From Tretioscincus oriximinensis (Eukaryota; Chordata; Lepidosauria; Squamata; Gymnophthalmidae), in the NCBI GenBank assembly GCA_022410635.1, contig JAJVDF010000137.1, positions 777,803-841,802 on the forward strand: 64,000 nt of DNA, in the 5' to 3' direction. Every line of letters starts with the position of its first letter. Position 1 is the first letter of the stretch. The translations under genes and the position numbers were made by a program. The notes under the pieces are model-generated. The model made no database searches and was not told the origin of the DNA. It saw only the letters and a list, made by a program, of their open reading frames with translations. Below, in pieces: positions 44,366 through 54,792 of the stretch.

Positions 44366-45303
44366 TCAATGTCCCTCAGGCTGATTGGTTGCCTGGACAC
44401 CAGGAGTTAATGCTGCCGCATGCTTCTCCTCATTCCCCTGCCTGGCCAGGCATGCAGCTATGAAATGGCCTGACTGGCCACATCCAAAACAGCCACTCTG
44501 CCACCGCCTTTGCACCGTTGGCCGTGCCATATGTTGACCTGTTGTTGCCATGGCAAGGAACTGCTGGTGATGAATAGCCAGTTTGACGGAATGCCATCCC
44601 ACCTCAACAGCCCGGGCCTGCTGGATCCAGCCGCTCAGAGTCCTAGGAGCCGGCATTGTCATCATTGCCATCAGAATGGATTAGGTGGAGACCTTCACAG
44701 AACTGGTGGATGAGGAGCTCCTCAGGCCAGTCGGGGACCCGTCCTGTGTACCTCCGGATCTCTGCTGCATACTCGATGACTCGTCTGGACCCTTGCATGA
44801 TAGCGCAAAGCTGCTCTACCTCCGACTCATGCCAGTATGGGTCACCAAACTGCTTCCAGAGCGCTTCAGTAAGTGCACAGAACGATTTCAGCTCCTGTAG
44901 GAGCATCAGCCATTCTTGAGCCTTGCCTCAACTTGCCCAAAATGAACTGCATTCTGTGCGCTTCGGATGCGAACCTGGCCCCATAACACGTTAGGTAGGC
45001 CGAGACTTGGGCCAGGAACCCAGGAAGCTCCTCAGTGCCAACAGAGAAAGTGATTCTGAGGCCCCCTGGTGACAGCACAAATGTCATCCTCACAGCAACT
45101 GGTGCCACTGCCATGGTGTCGACCCCCGCCCCGGGCAGAGCCTCATCGTCCAGCATGTCAACTACAATGTCTGCTGGGCTCTCTCCTAGGCACCCCCTGA
45201 CATAGGCGCCGTGGATCCAAGCTCCACCGAGGGGTTGCGCCTTCAGCACCCTCCTGCCATCCTCCTCCGAGCAGGCTAAAAGCCATGGCATAGGATGAAG
45301 CAT
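44366..45303 (-). pseudogene. Gypsy gag with CCHC zinc knuckle (broken)
   Basis: Three overlapping frames make up gag. 44866-45303 reads MLHPMPWLLACSEEDG at the start and EELPGFLAQVSAYL later. 44643-44906 has FCALTEALWKQFGDP and EYAAEIRRYTG. 44366-44671 has CFGCGQSGHFIAAC, a CX2CX4HX4C knuckle. Frame changes show it is inactive. Confidence 0.85.
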
Positions 45304-45334
45304 GAAAAAAATTTGGGGGGACTGCAGACCTCTT

Positions 45335-45880
45335 GTGAGACCCTGCTACTGAAAATACCAGTCAGACAAGTGATGCAGCTCTGAAAGTGGTTTATTCAGC
45401 TCCAATGTAGCCTTTAGTCAGTTCTGCAGAGGCTGCCTGCTGCCAGAGCAGCTATATTTATACAGTGTTTCAACCAATCACTGGGTTCCTGCTTTTCCCG
45501 CTCAAAATACAGCTCAGTCATTGGTCAGAGGTTTTCCCTCCAAAACATCAACAGCTTTTGCTAACAGTCAAAATTCTTAACTATATACATGTCTTAAGTA
45601 TACATGTCATATACTTACGACAGTTTGCTTGAAGGAAATTAACTCCATGAGAAGTAATCCATGCTAATTTGCAGACATGATGCTGCTACTTCCCCTCCCG
45701 TGAAACTGCAACTCTCCCCAACAGAGAAGCTGCAAAGAGTTTTCAAAGTTGACCTGCTGGTTGTCTGTGCTTTGCGCCAGTTACAGCTTCTGACCAGTCT
45801 TCAAGGGGAGCCCCACGCTAAACCAATGGGCCGTACTCCTGCTCCACAGATGGTCTGTGACTCAGACTGAACTGTCTACA
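45335..45880 (-). repeat. Putative gypsy 5' LTR
   Basis: On the minus strand it begins TGTAGACAGTTCAG, with a CAAT box (GATTGGTTGAA) and TATAAATA (about 45455). A poly(A) signal AATAAA follows (rc of about 45389). The boundaries are estimates. No second LTR is available for comparison. Confidence 0.5.
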
Positions 45881-46124
45881 ATTGCAGAACAGCACCCGAC
45901 CTCCATGCCAGGTAGTGGTTGAGCCAAACTATCCTGGATATATTTATAGCGATTTGACAGTGTGGTCTGCGGTTAGTCTTTGGGCAGAGATGCCCATGGA
46001 GTTTGGGAGTCACTGTAACTCAGTAGTGGGGCAAACTGCCAGGAAAGCACAAGGCAGATGGTTTAATTCCCTCGTTTTCTGCAAATATAGATGCTTCTCT
46101 CAGCCACCTTCCTATAAGCAGGAC

Positions 46125-46690
46125 TAGGCAGATTGGCTGAAGAGTCTTCCTCCCTCCCGGGGCTCCTTGCGGTGCATGCTGGGAGCTGTGTTCCTCAGGG
46201 CAGGGCTCCAGGGGAAGAGGTGGCCTGCTGCTCAGACTACACTTCCCAGCAGGCACAATAACAGCTCACCCTCACCCTCCTCACACTTGGGCTGCTGGGC
46301 AACCAAGCGTTTATAATATTTAGTATTTATCTATTTATTTGTACTTATATCCTGCCCTATACCCGACGGTCTCAGGGTGGCCAAACATAGGGTGGCGCAC
46401 ATGGCTTTTGTTGCTTTCTCCACAACAGACACCCTGTGAATAGGGTGGGGCTGAGAGAGTTCTAAAGAACTGTGATGGCCCAAGGTCACCCAGCTGGCTT
46501 TTGTGGAGGAGTGGGGAATCGAACCAGAAGACTAACAGATGCGAATCCAACATCCTAACCACTACACCAAACTGGCAGTACTTGTGAAAAAAACGGCTTA
46601 GAAAAGCAGGCAGAAATGCAACAAGAACCGTGGACAGACTCCTGAGGGGAAGTAGAGAAACCGGAAGCCGGAAGTTTACGCCTGGAAACC
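46125..46690 (-). repeat. ZNF143-motif repeat family, copy D, split by a SINE
   Basis: GCATGCTGGGAGCTGTGTT (46174-46192) and ACTACACTTCCCAGCAGGC (46236-46254) form the inverted motif pair. The family sequence continues to GCGTTTATAATATT, is interrupted by a SINE (46329-46576), and resumes with GAAAAGCAGGCAGAAATGC. It lies 160-730 bp upstream of the MTM1 CpG island. Confidence 0.8.
46329..46576 (-). mobile_element. tRNA-headed SINE nested in copy D
   Basis: Tail ATTTGTACTTATATCCTGCC, body CACAACAGACACCCTGTGAA, head CTACACCAAACTGGC. It is flanked by AGTATTT (46322-46328) and AGTACTT (46577-46583), a probable 7-bp target duplication with one change. Confidence 0.85.
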
Positions 46691-46849
46691 CTGCCCATAC
46701 TAGGCAACGGGCAACCACTTCTGTGTAGCTCTGCCAAGAAAGCTGCAAAACCTGGAAGTGACAGCAGCTCTGCTGCTCCTCTGGCAGCCCCACCCTGCAT
46801 CCCAGTGGCTGATGGGAGTTGGTGTCCACGAACCCAACCCACCCTTTCC

Positions 46850-47230
46850 TCTGCGAACAGCGACGCGAGCCTCTTCTTCCGCGCGATGCACACGCCGGTC
46901 ACGAACTACGTCTCCCAGCCTGCCCCTGGGGGCCGCAAGGCGGCCTAGTGCGACGCAGCGCGCACGCCAAACGCCGCCCCGCCTGCCGCAGCCTAGAGCG
47001 GCTACCTCGGGCGCTTCCTGTCAGTGCCGTCACGTGAGGCGGCGGGAGCCGGGGAGGGCGGGGCGGGCGCGCGACGGCAGGGAGGAGGCGGACGAGGCGC
47101 CCGGGAAGGGTCCGGTGAGTGCGGGGCGGGGCGGGGGCTTCTTCCCCACGGGGGGGGGGGGGGGCGCCGGGGCGCCGGGGGGAGGGGCTGAGGGGCCGGA
47201 GGCGCCCTGGGGGTCCGCCCGTGCCTCAGT
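46850..47230 (+). promoter_or_regulatory. MTM1: MTM1 CpG-island promoter
   Basis: This is a dense CpG region with GC boxes (GGGCGGGGCGGG) and no TATA box. It contains ACTACGTCTCCCAGCCTGC (46905-46923), a ZNF143/THAP11-like site. GTCACGTGAG (47029-47038) is an E-box of the USF/TFE3-TFEB type. Exon 1 ends within the island at 47114. Site occupancy is inference. Confidence 0.85.
47040..47114 (+). other. MTM1: MTM1 non-coding exon 1 (5' boundary approximate)
   Basis: The CpG island holds a good donor, GGGTCCG|GTGAGT, at 47114/47115. In other vertebrates MTM1 exon 1 is non-coding and followed by a large first intron, which fits the next exon at 53849. The transcription start cannot be read from sequence alone. 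Confidence 0.6.
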
Positions 47231-47744
47231 CGTTTGCCTTATTCCCAGTATTGGCAATGGGGTTCTCCGTCCGTCTGTCCACCCGCCCCTTTCTCTGCCT
47301 CTCCCCCCATCTGTTCATCCTCCCGCATAAAGAAGCGGCTTTGCCTGTCGGAGTTTCTGCTGCCTCCTTTTTCCTGTCCGCCTCTAAGGGGCTACGAGGC
47401 CTGTTTTAGTTCACAGCAGTCGACCGTAAGTTTCCACCTTTCTCTTGAAAGGTCTCAATCTGGCTGATATTTCTCATTGCCTTAACGTTCAAAAGTGGTT
47501 TTGAGGTTTTTTTAAAAGAACGGATGGATTAAGGCAGCTGCTTTAAGTACTTAAATCCGGCAAACGTTGCGCCTTTCATCTGCCCTCCCTGCCTGTGGAC
47601 CCACCTGCTCTGCTGACTGAACAGGACGCCTGTGGAAGGTCCTGCTGCCCCCCTTTGCCTTGGGAGCCTCTAAGGTGCCCCCAGAGCCCCTCGCGAGGCT
47701 GCCTCGCCTGCCTCAGCCTCAGCCTCCCCTTCCCTCATAAGGAC

Positions 47745-48330
47745 ATCAGAAGAGCCACCCTGGATCAGGCCGCAGCNCACCTGGTCCAGCCTTCTGACCC
47801 ACTCAGAGGCCCCCCAGGTGCCCCTGGGCAGTCCGAACAGAGGAAAGCAAAATACGCTCCTGTTCATGACTCCCTGCAAATGGCATCTCAGGGGTCCTGC
47901 CTGTTGCTCCATCCCGGAGGCAGAATCCAGACATCCATCCCAGGACCCATTTATACCTTTGGTGTCCATAAACCTGNCTAGTCCTGTCTTGAAACTATCC
48001 AAGCTGTTAGCTACCACCACCTCTTCAGGAAGTCAATTCCACAGGCCGATGACCCTCTGGGTGAAAAAATACTTTCCTTTGTCTGTTCTCACTTTTCTAC
48101 CCATCAGTTTCAAGGAGGGCCCTCTGGTCCTTGTGTTGTGTGATAGAGAAAACATTGTTCTCTATTCACCCTGTCGATCCCATGCATGATTTTGTACACT
48201 TCAATCAGATCACCTCTCAAACGTCTCCTTTCAAGGCTGAAGAGGCCCAGACGTTGCAGCCTTGCTTCGTAAGGGAGGTGCTCCAGACCCTTGATCATTT
48301 TTGTTGCCCTTTTCTGCACCTTCTCCCTCT
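47745..48330 (-). mobile_element. CR1-like LINE 3' region
   Basis: On the minus strand 48200-48319 encodes QKRATKMIKGLEHLPYEARL and RLGLFSLERRRLRGDLIEVY, the C-terminus of a CR1/L2-group ORF2. The 3' UTR continues to AAGGACATCAGAAGAGCC at 47740. Confidence 0.85.
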
Positions 48331-48589
48331 TGCTCTGCTGTCTTTCCCAGCAGTTTCTCCTGCCTTCCCAATGAGACCTGCAGAGTTAAGAAATGTCAGT
48401 TCTCAAATTTGAACCGCAAATAACGTATCTTCTGGGGATACAAGAATTTTTGCCACTACTGTACTTCATTTGAGAGGGTGCTGGAGAATGAACTGGCAAC
48501 CTTTTTTCTTTCGTAACATAAACATTATCGCATTAAAAAAATACCTAAACTTCAACAGCAGCGACAAAAAAGAAAATATAGAGAGGTGC

Positions 48590-48975
48590 CCCAGCCACCC
48601 ACCTTACGGTATGCAGAAAAAATATTTCCTTTGGGCAAGATCGGGTGCCCATTGGCCATCCTTACACACCTAGCTGTGCTGTAGGCTGGGAGCTGTAGTC
48701 TGTAGGGCAGAGCCCCATGCAGGCTGGGTGGAAGAGGCTGCCAGTTGCTTGGACTACACTTCCCAGGAGGCCCTGCTACCAGCACAACACCGACTCTCTT
48801 TCGCTTTTTCACATTTGGCCTGCTGCGGCGGTGGCCAGCTTCATGAAGCTGCTGGGAATCCAAGCTTTTATAATAAACACGTGTCATTTGGGGAAAACTG
48901 TGTAGAAAAGCTGGCAGAAATACAGCTTAAAACCGTAAAACAGGAAACAGAAATCCTGTCAGGCAGTAAAGAAAT
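48590..48975 (-). repeat. ZNF143-motif repeat family, copy E
   Basis: The inverted motif pair is GTAGGCTGGGAGCTGTAGT (about 48681-48699) and ACTACACTTCCCAGGAGGC (48753-48771). CAAGCTTTTATAATAAACAC and GTAGAAAAGCTGGCAGAAAT follow as in the other copies. Confidence 0.75.
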
Positions 48976-49664
48976 AGGAAGCTGGCAGTTTGCTACTGTT
49001 TGTATCTGGAACTCTGTCTATTCCGACTTAAATATAGATCTATCCATCCATATAAAAAGACAAAATAGGAAGGGAGTAGCATCACCTAAGCAGTAAAACG
49101 TTTTCAGGTATACTTAAGCTTTGAATAGAAATTTCCAGTTCCCAGTTTTCCTTAAAAGATTTCTGGAGGTCTGTCCTCACTTCTTTGATTTTGTTTCAGA
49201 AGCAGATATTTGTTTGACATCATGTTCCATGACACCTAACAAGGGGGTCTAGAGACTAACAAGATCCTCATTAGATGTTCTGGACCCAAACTAACGTGGC
49301 CATTTCTTTGAAACATATAATTGCGTTACAACATTTTTCAACACTGTTTGCTGTTTCCCAGTTTGTTTTGAACTCCAGCTGTGCATCAAACAGTGTCATC
49401 TGCGTTCTTCTCACCTGTCTACTTCAAATTAAGGAAATCAAAACTGGTATCTTTTTGAGTCCCTCTGTTACTAGTGTGCCTATACAAAATGACACTTTCC
49501 ACAAGATCTTAATACACTTTCAGGTCTACAATGGGGTCATAACCTGTGGAAGAGCAAGTATCCGGGGTGCTTATTGTAGTGAATCTGTTGTGTAGCTTCT
49601 GTATCTTGGCCCAAATATTTAAAAGAACAACCTTCTGCCATATTGGCTGGGCCATGCTCTAGCC

Positions 49665-50018
49665 CAGCGGTTCTCAACCTGTGGGTCACGACCCCGGCGG
49701 GGGTCGAATGACCAAAACACAGGGGTCACCTAAAGCCATGTTATAATTAAACCCATGCTATGCCATGGTGAAATATTATTTATTGGGATTAGTAATAAAT
49801 ATTTCTCAACGTATAATTAAATATTGTTTTTGTGATTAATCACTATGTTTAAATTATGTTTGATTTGTAGCAATGAGAATACATAATGCATATCAGGTAT
49901 TTACATTCTGAATTATAAATGTAGCAAAATTACAGTTTTGAAGTAGCCACCAAAATCATGTAGCAACATGAGGAAGTGTATTGTGGGGTCACAGTATTAG
50001 AAAGGTTGAGAACCACTG
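49665..50018. mobile_element. SPIN-like non-autonomous hAT transposon, 354 bp
   Basis: The left end is CAGCGGTTCTCAACCTGTGG and the right end is AGGTTGAGAACCACTG, giving 16-bp terminal inverted repeats with one mismatch. It is flanked by CTCTAGCC (49657-49664) and CTCCAGCC (50019-50026), an 8-bp target duplication with one change. The left 90 bp (GGGTCACGACCCCGGCGGGG and the GTCGAATGACC that follows) closely resemble the SPIN (Space Invader) hAT family as I know it. No transposase is present. Confidence 0.85.
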
Positions 50019-50704
50019 CTCCAGCCTTTTGGCTGTTCCACTAGGGAGATCGAGCTTTTTTGGTGGTGGGCCCAGACTGTGGAATGATCTCCCACTGGAG
50101 GCGGGTCTGTCTGCTTATTACAGGTTTTCTGGAATCTTTGAAGGCGGATCTCTTTCCTCAGGCTGTTGGCAGAGGAAATAATTTCCCCCCCACTTTCACA
50201 CACAGTTGTCTTCTGGAGTGGCGGTAACTTTCCTTGACAATTGGATAGCTTCAGCTGCTTTAAATCTCTGGCCTGGGGGCCTTCTCAGATTCTGCTGCAG
50301 TCTGATTTTGGCGGCCTCCCAGAAGGAGCTCCTATACTTTGTGTAACGGAAGAAGAGGGCCGTCGCTCTCTTACACTGCCATGTTCCGTATTGAAAAGCC
50401 CTTTTCTCTGTTAAAGGAGGCTGCTTATTGTATGTCAACAAGGACACTCTGTTTTGTCAAGGAAGCACTCCAGAAGAGTTGCCTTGCACTTCTTGCTTTA
50501 GAGTTACACTGTAAACATTTCTTTTATGCATCTAATAAAGTGTGTCATCCCTTTGTATCTGAAATGGGCCTTGAGAGCATCCAGTAGAAGTCGCAGAAAT
50601 GAAGTTTCCGCCTGAATGACACTTTACCTGATTCGGTTCCAGAATAAGAAACAGATAATAGCATTTGAGGAGGTAGACTTGTCAATGAATGCTGCCTCCT
50701 TTTT

Positions 50705-51195
50705 TTCTTAAGAACGTAAGAGGAGCCCTGCTGAATGGGGCCAGGGCCCATCTAGGGCAGCATCATGCAGTGGCCCACCAATCACACCTGGGTTGTCTGA
50801 AGCAAAGGAAAGCAAAACTTTCACTTGTGCTCAACACCCTGCAAATGTTATTTCAGAAATCCTGCCTGTTACTCCATCTCGGAAGTAGGATCAAGACATC
50901 CATCTAGTAGCTGTTTATACTCTTGACTTCCATGAACTTGCCTAATCATCTCCTAAAGCTATCCAGGCTGCTAGGTACTTCTAGAAGTAAATTCCACAGG
51001 CCAGTGACCCTCTGGGTGAAAAAAATACTTTCCCTTGTGTGTCCTCATTCTTCTGCCCATCAGCTTCAAGCAGTGCCCCCTGGACCTAGTGTTGTGCGAT
51101 AGAGAAAATAATTTTCCATCCCTTGCAAGATTTTATACTCTTCAGTTAGATTACCTTCAAACACCGTCTTTTGAGGCTGAAGAGCCCCAGATGTT
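50705..51195 (-). mobile_element. CR1-like LINE 3' region
   Basis: It runs from TTAAGAACGTAAGAGGAGCC (3' end) through CACAGGCCAGTGACCCTCTG. TTTTGAGGCTGAAGAGCCCC near 51175 corresponds to the GLFSLE C-terminal motif. A SINE abuts it at 51197. Confidence 0.8.
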
Positions 51196-51196
51196 G

Positions 51197-51449
51197 CAGC
51201 CGGTGTAGTGGTTAGGGTGTTGGACCTGTACCTGGTAGTCTCCCGGTTCGATTCTCCACTCTTCCATGAAACCCAGCTGGGTGACCTTGGGTCAGGCATA
51301 TTTCTTTGAACTCTCTCAGCCCCACCTACTCCACAGGGTGTCTGTTGTGGAGAAAGCAACAAAAGCTATGTGCGCCACCCTATGGTTGGCTGCCCTGAGA
51401 CCTTTGGGTATAGGGCGGGATGCAAGTACAAATAAATAAATTAATAATA
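51197..51449 (+). mobile_element. tRNA-headed SINE with LINE-like tail, complete
   Basis: GCCGGTGTAGTGGTTAGGGT is the A box, and TCTCCCGGTTCGATTCTCC is the B box. The body ends with GGTTGGCTGCCCTGAGACC, and the tail is TTTGGGTATAGGGCGGGATG plus AAATAAATAAATTAATAATA. It is the best full-length copy in the window. Confidence 0.9.
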
Positions 51450-51959
51450 TTCTACCTGGAATGCCATGTGGCCAGTAAGCCCCTTGAATCACTTTCGGGA
51501 ATACAATAAGGCCAGGTTTGTGTAAATGGAATGGCAAGACAGAATTTGGACACATCACACCCACCAGATAACAGGCAGGTCCAATTAGGAGAACAAGGCC
51601 AGAAAGCCACATCCAGTAACTTGATATTTTGACCTGCTACACAAGGAAGCTGAGTCATTTCCAGTTCTACATGGAGATTAAAGAGACACTTTTGTTATTC
51701 ATAGATTTGGATTGCGAGAGGGTTGTCACCCTCCTGAAGTCCTGGCAGGCCCTTGTGTCTGGATGGTCAGAAGCTGTTTTTGCTTTGTGGAATGAAGCTT
51801 GTTCTAGTGCAGGACACAGGGAGCAAGACGTTCATCCAGGGATTTCAGTGAAAGTGCCTGGAAAGTAGCAGAAACTGACCAGATTCCCTCCGGCTGGTTA
51901 ACATACAACAGGAAAACAAAAGAGAAAAATATCTTTTCTTGGAGGGCCTCTGTGAATCT

Positions 51960-52300
51960 GGTTGGGCAGGAGAGTTAGAATTGACAAGGTGAAGCAGCTT
52001 TTTACCCAGTGGACCATTGGTCTGTGGGATTTGCTCCCAGAAGACCAACCAGCCTGGATAGCTTTAAAGAAAGGCTGGACCAGATATGCTAATGGACGTA
52101 GACGCCTAAATGCCTACCTGCAGGTGGGGAGCCAGGCAGGAAGCCTCTAAATGCCATTTGCATGGAGTCGAGAGGAGGTGAAGCTTTTACCTTCTTCTGC
52201 TGCTTGAGGAGACTAGAAGACATTGGTCAGCCATTATGTCCACCTAGTCCAAGATGCTGGACTATATGGATAGTGACCAGATCCAACTGGTTCTTCATAA
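51960..52300 (+). mobile_element. CR1-like LINE 3' fragment
   Basis: GGTGAAGCAGCTTTTTACCC, CCAGTGGACCATTGGTCTG, GGATAGCTTTAAAGAAAGGC and CTTCTGCTGCTTGAGGAGAC are diverged CR1 3' modules. Confidence 0.65.
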
Positions 52301-52312
52301 GCCCTGTCCACT

Positions 52313-52468
52313 CAGAGCCTTTTCCTGGGCTATACCTCGGAATAGGAGGTTGCCATCCATATGCTAGTGTCAACTATGGCAGGCCCTGAATGAGGCCTGC
52401 CATAGTCTATACTGTTACATGGATGATGGCCAAGCTTTTTCCCAAGATGTTACCCTGAATAAGGCTCC
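52313..52468. repeat. Foldback element, near-complete palindrome
   Basis: The left half (GAGCCTTTTCCTGGGCTATA to AACTATGGCAGGCC) and right half (GGCCTGCCATAGTCTATACT to CCTGAATAAGGCTCC) are inverted along their full length. The centre is CTGAATGA. Confidence 0.8.
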
Positions 52469-52679
52469 GTTGTGGCCAGGGCCCTGTTGTCTTATAACTA
52501 TATGATGGTCTTGGAGAAAACAGTTGACTGTATTCACGATGACTGTACTATATGGTGACTTTGAAGGGTGGGATGTGGATTCTTAGGTTCTTTTGGGGGG
52601 GGGTCAGATCAAGTGGCCTCCCTATGAAATGTTCTTCCTCAGCCACTGTGAGATCGGAAAAGTAGATTTCAAAGAAGGA

Positions 52680-52825
52680 AATGAATAAGGTGGGGAGCAG
52701 GAGCTTTTGTAGACAAGTGTCCTTCTTTGGATGGAGGGATGGATAAGCAGGCAGGCAGGGACACTAAGAAGAAAACGTGAGGCAACAGGAGTTTTCCTAG
52801 GCAAGTCTACTTCATGAGATCATAG
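52680..52825. repeat. Unclassified dispersed repeat
   Basis: GAGCAGGAGCTTTTGTAGAC, a GGACACTAAGAAGAAAACG block and AGGCAAGTCTACTTCATGAG belong to the family seen at 20.5, 22.85, 53.5 and 58.3 kb. Confidence 0.45.
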
Positions 52826-53489
52826 TTATGTTTGGCACAGAATTGTTTTTGGACAGGAAAAATAATCACCCTTCCAGTATTGCAACTTTTGGCACCGGAA
52901 GGAGCCTGGAGCCCCCCAGCCATTTCCCAGTCTCCCTGTTCATGGGCTGCTTAATTGATGCTTTTACCATCAGAACTTTCTCTCTTCCCTTCAACAAAGT
53001 GACAAGTAACCATCGTTAACGGCTTTTTCTGCGATGGCGTGGAGAAATTGAAAACTGGAAGCCCAGCCATTCTGTGTTTCTTGTCATATTTTCTTTGAAT
53101 GTTCCGAAGCTTACTCAAAGCTTGGCAAAAACAACCAGGCAGACAACAATCTTTCCGTGGACACTTGCCTTGAATACTTGCTTCATGCCTTCCAGGATCT
53201 ATTATGAAACAAGTTTTGTTTTGGCCTCGTTTCTCATTATTATAGGAACTTTAAAATATATATATAGATAGATGTGCGGTCAGCTCTGCCAATAAAAGCT
53301 TTGATTTTTCATGTAATTTATGGGATGACCATTTGCAGTTTTGGGGAAAGGTTCAATATTGTGATTTTAATAAACTGAATGGAGACACTGGTTGGGTTCC
53401 CCCCCCCCCCCCTTTGTTCCCACTCTTGTGGCAGTTGCAAAAAATATTGAATAATACATATAATTCCAGTTATAATTTACATTTTTCTC

Positions 53490-53625
53490 AGTTTCAGAGA
53501 AATAGCCGTGTTAGTCTAGCAGAAAGTCCAGCAAAGGAGCTAGCAGCACTTTGAGACTAACTTGAGAAAAGTGGTTGGCATAAGCTTTCGTAGACAGGTC
53601 TCCTTCTTCAGATGCTGAGGGACTA
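53490..53625 (+). repeat. Unclassified dispersed repeat (GTGTTAGTCT type)
   Basis: TTTCAGAGAAATAGCCGTGT, TTAGTCTAGCAGAAAGTCC, then CACTTTGAGACTAACTTGAG and CATAAGCTTTCGTAGACAGG. Similar text is known from several reptile genomes. I do not know its class. Confidence 0.5.
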
Positions 53626-53848
53626 ATGTCAGGGTCAGGTATTTATAGGGAAATGTGTATGGGAGAAGACAAAGCATATGCAACTGTAGGGAGGTGTTGA
53701 ATTGCAGGTGAATAGCAGGAACTAATCTCCTTTAAAAAACAGGTAAATAGCAGGAACTAATCCTCTTATGTAAAAAAGTGCCTGGGGCAACAAGGTGCAA
53801 TGTCTGGTAGAGAATCAATACATTTTTCTGTGCTCCTTCTGTTAACAG

Positions 53849-53927
53849 ATTCCCCCCTCCCCTCAATATGGCTTCCTCGGCTCCTCGGTGTAATTCAAAC
53901 TCCATGGAGGGTTCGTCAATTAAAAAG
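53849..53927 (+). CDS. MTM1: MTM1 (myotubularin), exon 2 with start codon
   Basis: Myotubularin dephosphorylates PI3P and PI(3,5)P2 at the 3 position on endosomal membranes. Loss causes X-linked centronuclear myopathy in humans. The exon follows CTGTTAACAG. The ATG at 53868-53870 has A at -3 and G at +4. Twenty codons (MASSAPRCNSNSMEGSSIKK) precede a GTATTA donor in phase 0. They match the mammalian N-terminus in length and pattern ([20 protein letters not shown] in human, as I recall). The 19 bases before the ATG are 5' UTR. Confidence 0.93.
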
Positions 53928-54719
53928 GTATTACTGTCTTTTTGTTCCTCCCCCTGCCCCAGATCTTTCTCTTTTTTCACCTTTAATATGAATGAATGTT
54001 TATTGCAGTCAAAGACCAGCAGTACAAAAATATTGTTTTCATTATCGATACATAAAGGAGATAAAGTAGGTGACCAGCTTTAAAAGTATTTAAACATATT
54101 AACAGAGTTTGTATACTGTCTCCTTATGGCCATGGAACAGAACTTGGTTACTGAGGCAATCAGTGTTTGACTGTTTATAGATTTCCAAATTCACACCTTA
54201 TTTTTTTTTCAATTTCATATCACACTTTTTATCAAATGACACAATTAAAGCCAATAATCAATTGATTTATTTTTAAAATGGACACACCAGAAATTAAGAT
54301 TTTGTTTTCCTTCACCACTAAACTTGCCAAGGCCTAAGGGAATATATGTGTCACCATTGATCCTTTTTGACCTGGGCCTTTTCCCAAATTATATCCCAGA
54401 ATGGGAGCCATTGCAGGAAAGGCCTGGAAATCTTGGAACTCCAAGAGGTTTTTCATTAATGTCCCAGTACAAAAAATGGGTTGTGGATCCTGTTTTTCTT
54501 ATTAATTTGAATGTCTTAATACAGATTTTCAGCACAAGCTGAGTGGTATTAATTTCATGCATGGGAAACAGAATTATTGGTAAGGTGTTTTTTTCAAAAA
54601 TTTCAAAACATGTTGGACTTTTTTTATAAAGTGAGAAACAAAGTCTGAACGCAATAAGAACAAATGTAGAACTTTATTTTGGTTCTGTCACTGTTTCAAT
54701 ATAATTATTTTACTCTTAG
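53928..54719 (+). other. MTM1: MTM1 intron 2
   Basis: A/T-rich, with a GT donor and a TTTACTCTTAG acceptor. No recognised repeats. Confidence 0.85.
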
Positions 54720-54792
54720 CCAATGAAAGATGGGTCGAACTGGGAACTGAATGAAGAAATACCTCGCCTGCCAGGAGAAACTAGAGTTACAG
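54720..54792 (+). CDS. MTM1: MTM1 exon 3
   Basis: It encodes PMKDGSNWELNEEIPRLPGE then TRVT. The PRLPGET motif is the conserved lead-in to the PH-GRAM domain of myotubularin. It starts in phase 0 and ends in phase 1 at AG|GTACAA. Confidence 0.95.

Larger units (their letters stand above)
40800..45880 (-). mobile_element. Ty3/gypsy LTR retrotransposon, decayed, 3' end missing
   Basis: On the minus strand the domains run in gypsy order: putative 5' LTR (about 45335-45880), gag, CCHC zinc knuckle, aspartic protease, reverse transcriptase, RNase H region, then HHCC zinc finger and integrase core. Several frames carry stops and shifts, so it is not functional. A CR1 fragment (40985-41325) sits inside the integrase. 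Coding similarity resumes below it and fades near 40,800, with no 3' LTR seen. It fills most of the MAMLD1-MTM1 intergenic space. Confidence 0.9.
47115..53848 (+). other. MTM1: MTM1 intron 1
   Basis: It carries a G run (about 47149-47163) and CR1-like copies on the minus (47745, 50705) and plus (51960) strands. It also has a ZNF143-motif repeat (48590), a SPIN-like hAT (49665), a SINE (51197), a foldback (52313) and a C run (53401-53412). Segments 49000-49600, 50050-50690, 51450-51950 and 52840-53390 show no recognised element. Confidence 0.85.

Noticed and set aside
46758..47330. 190-codon open frame over the MTM1 CpG island
   Set aside because: Open only because the region is GC-rich and poor in stop codons. 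It overlaps the promoter and the exon 1 donor.
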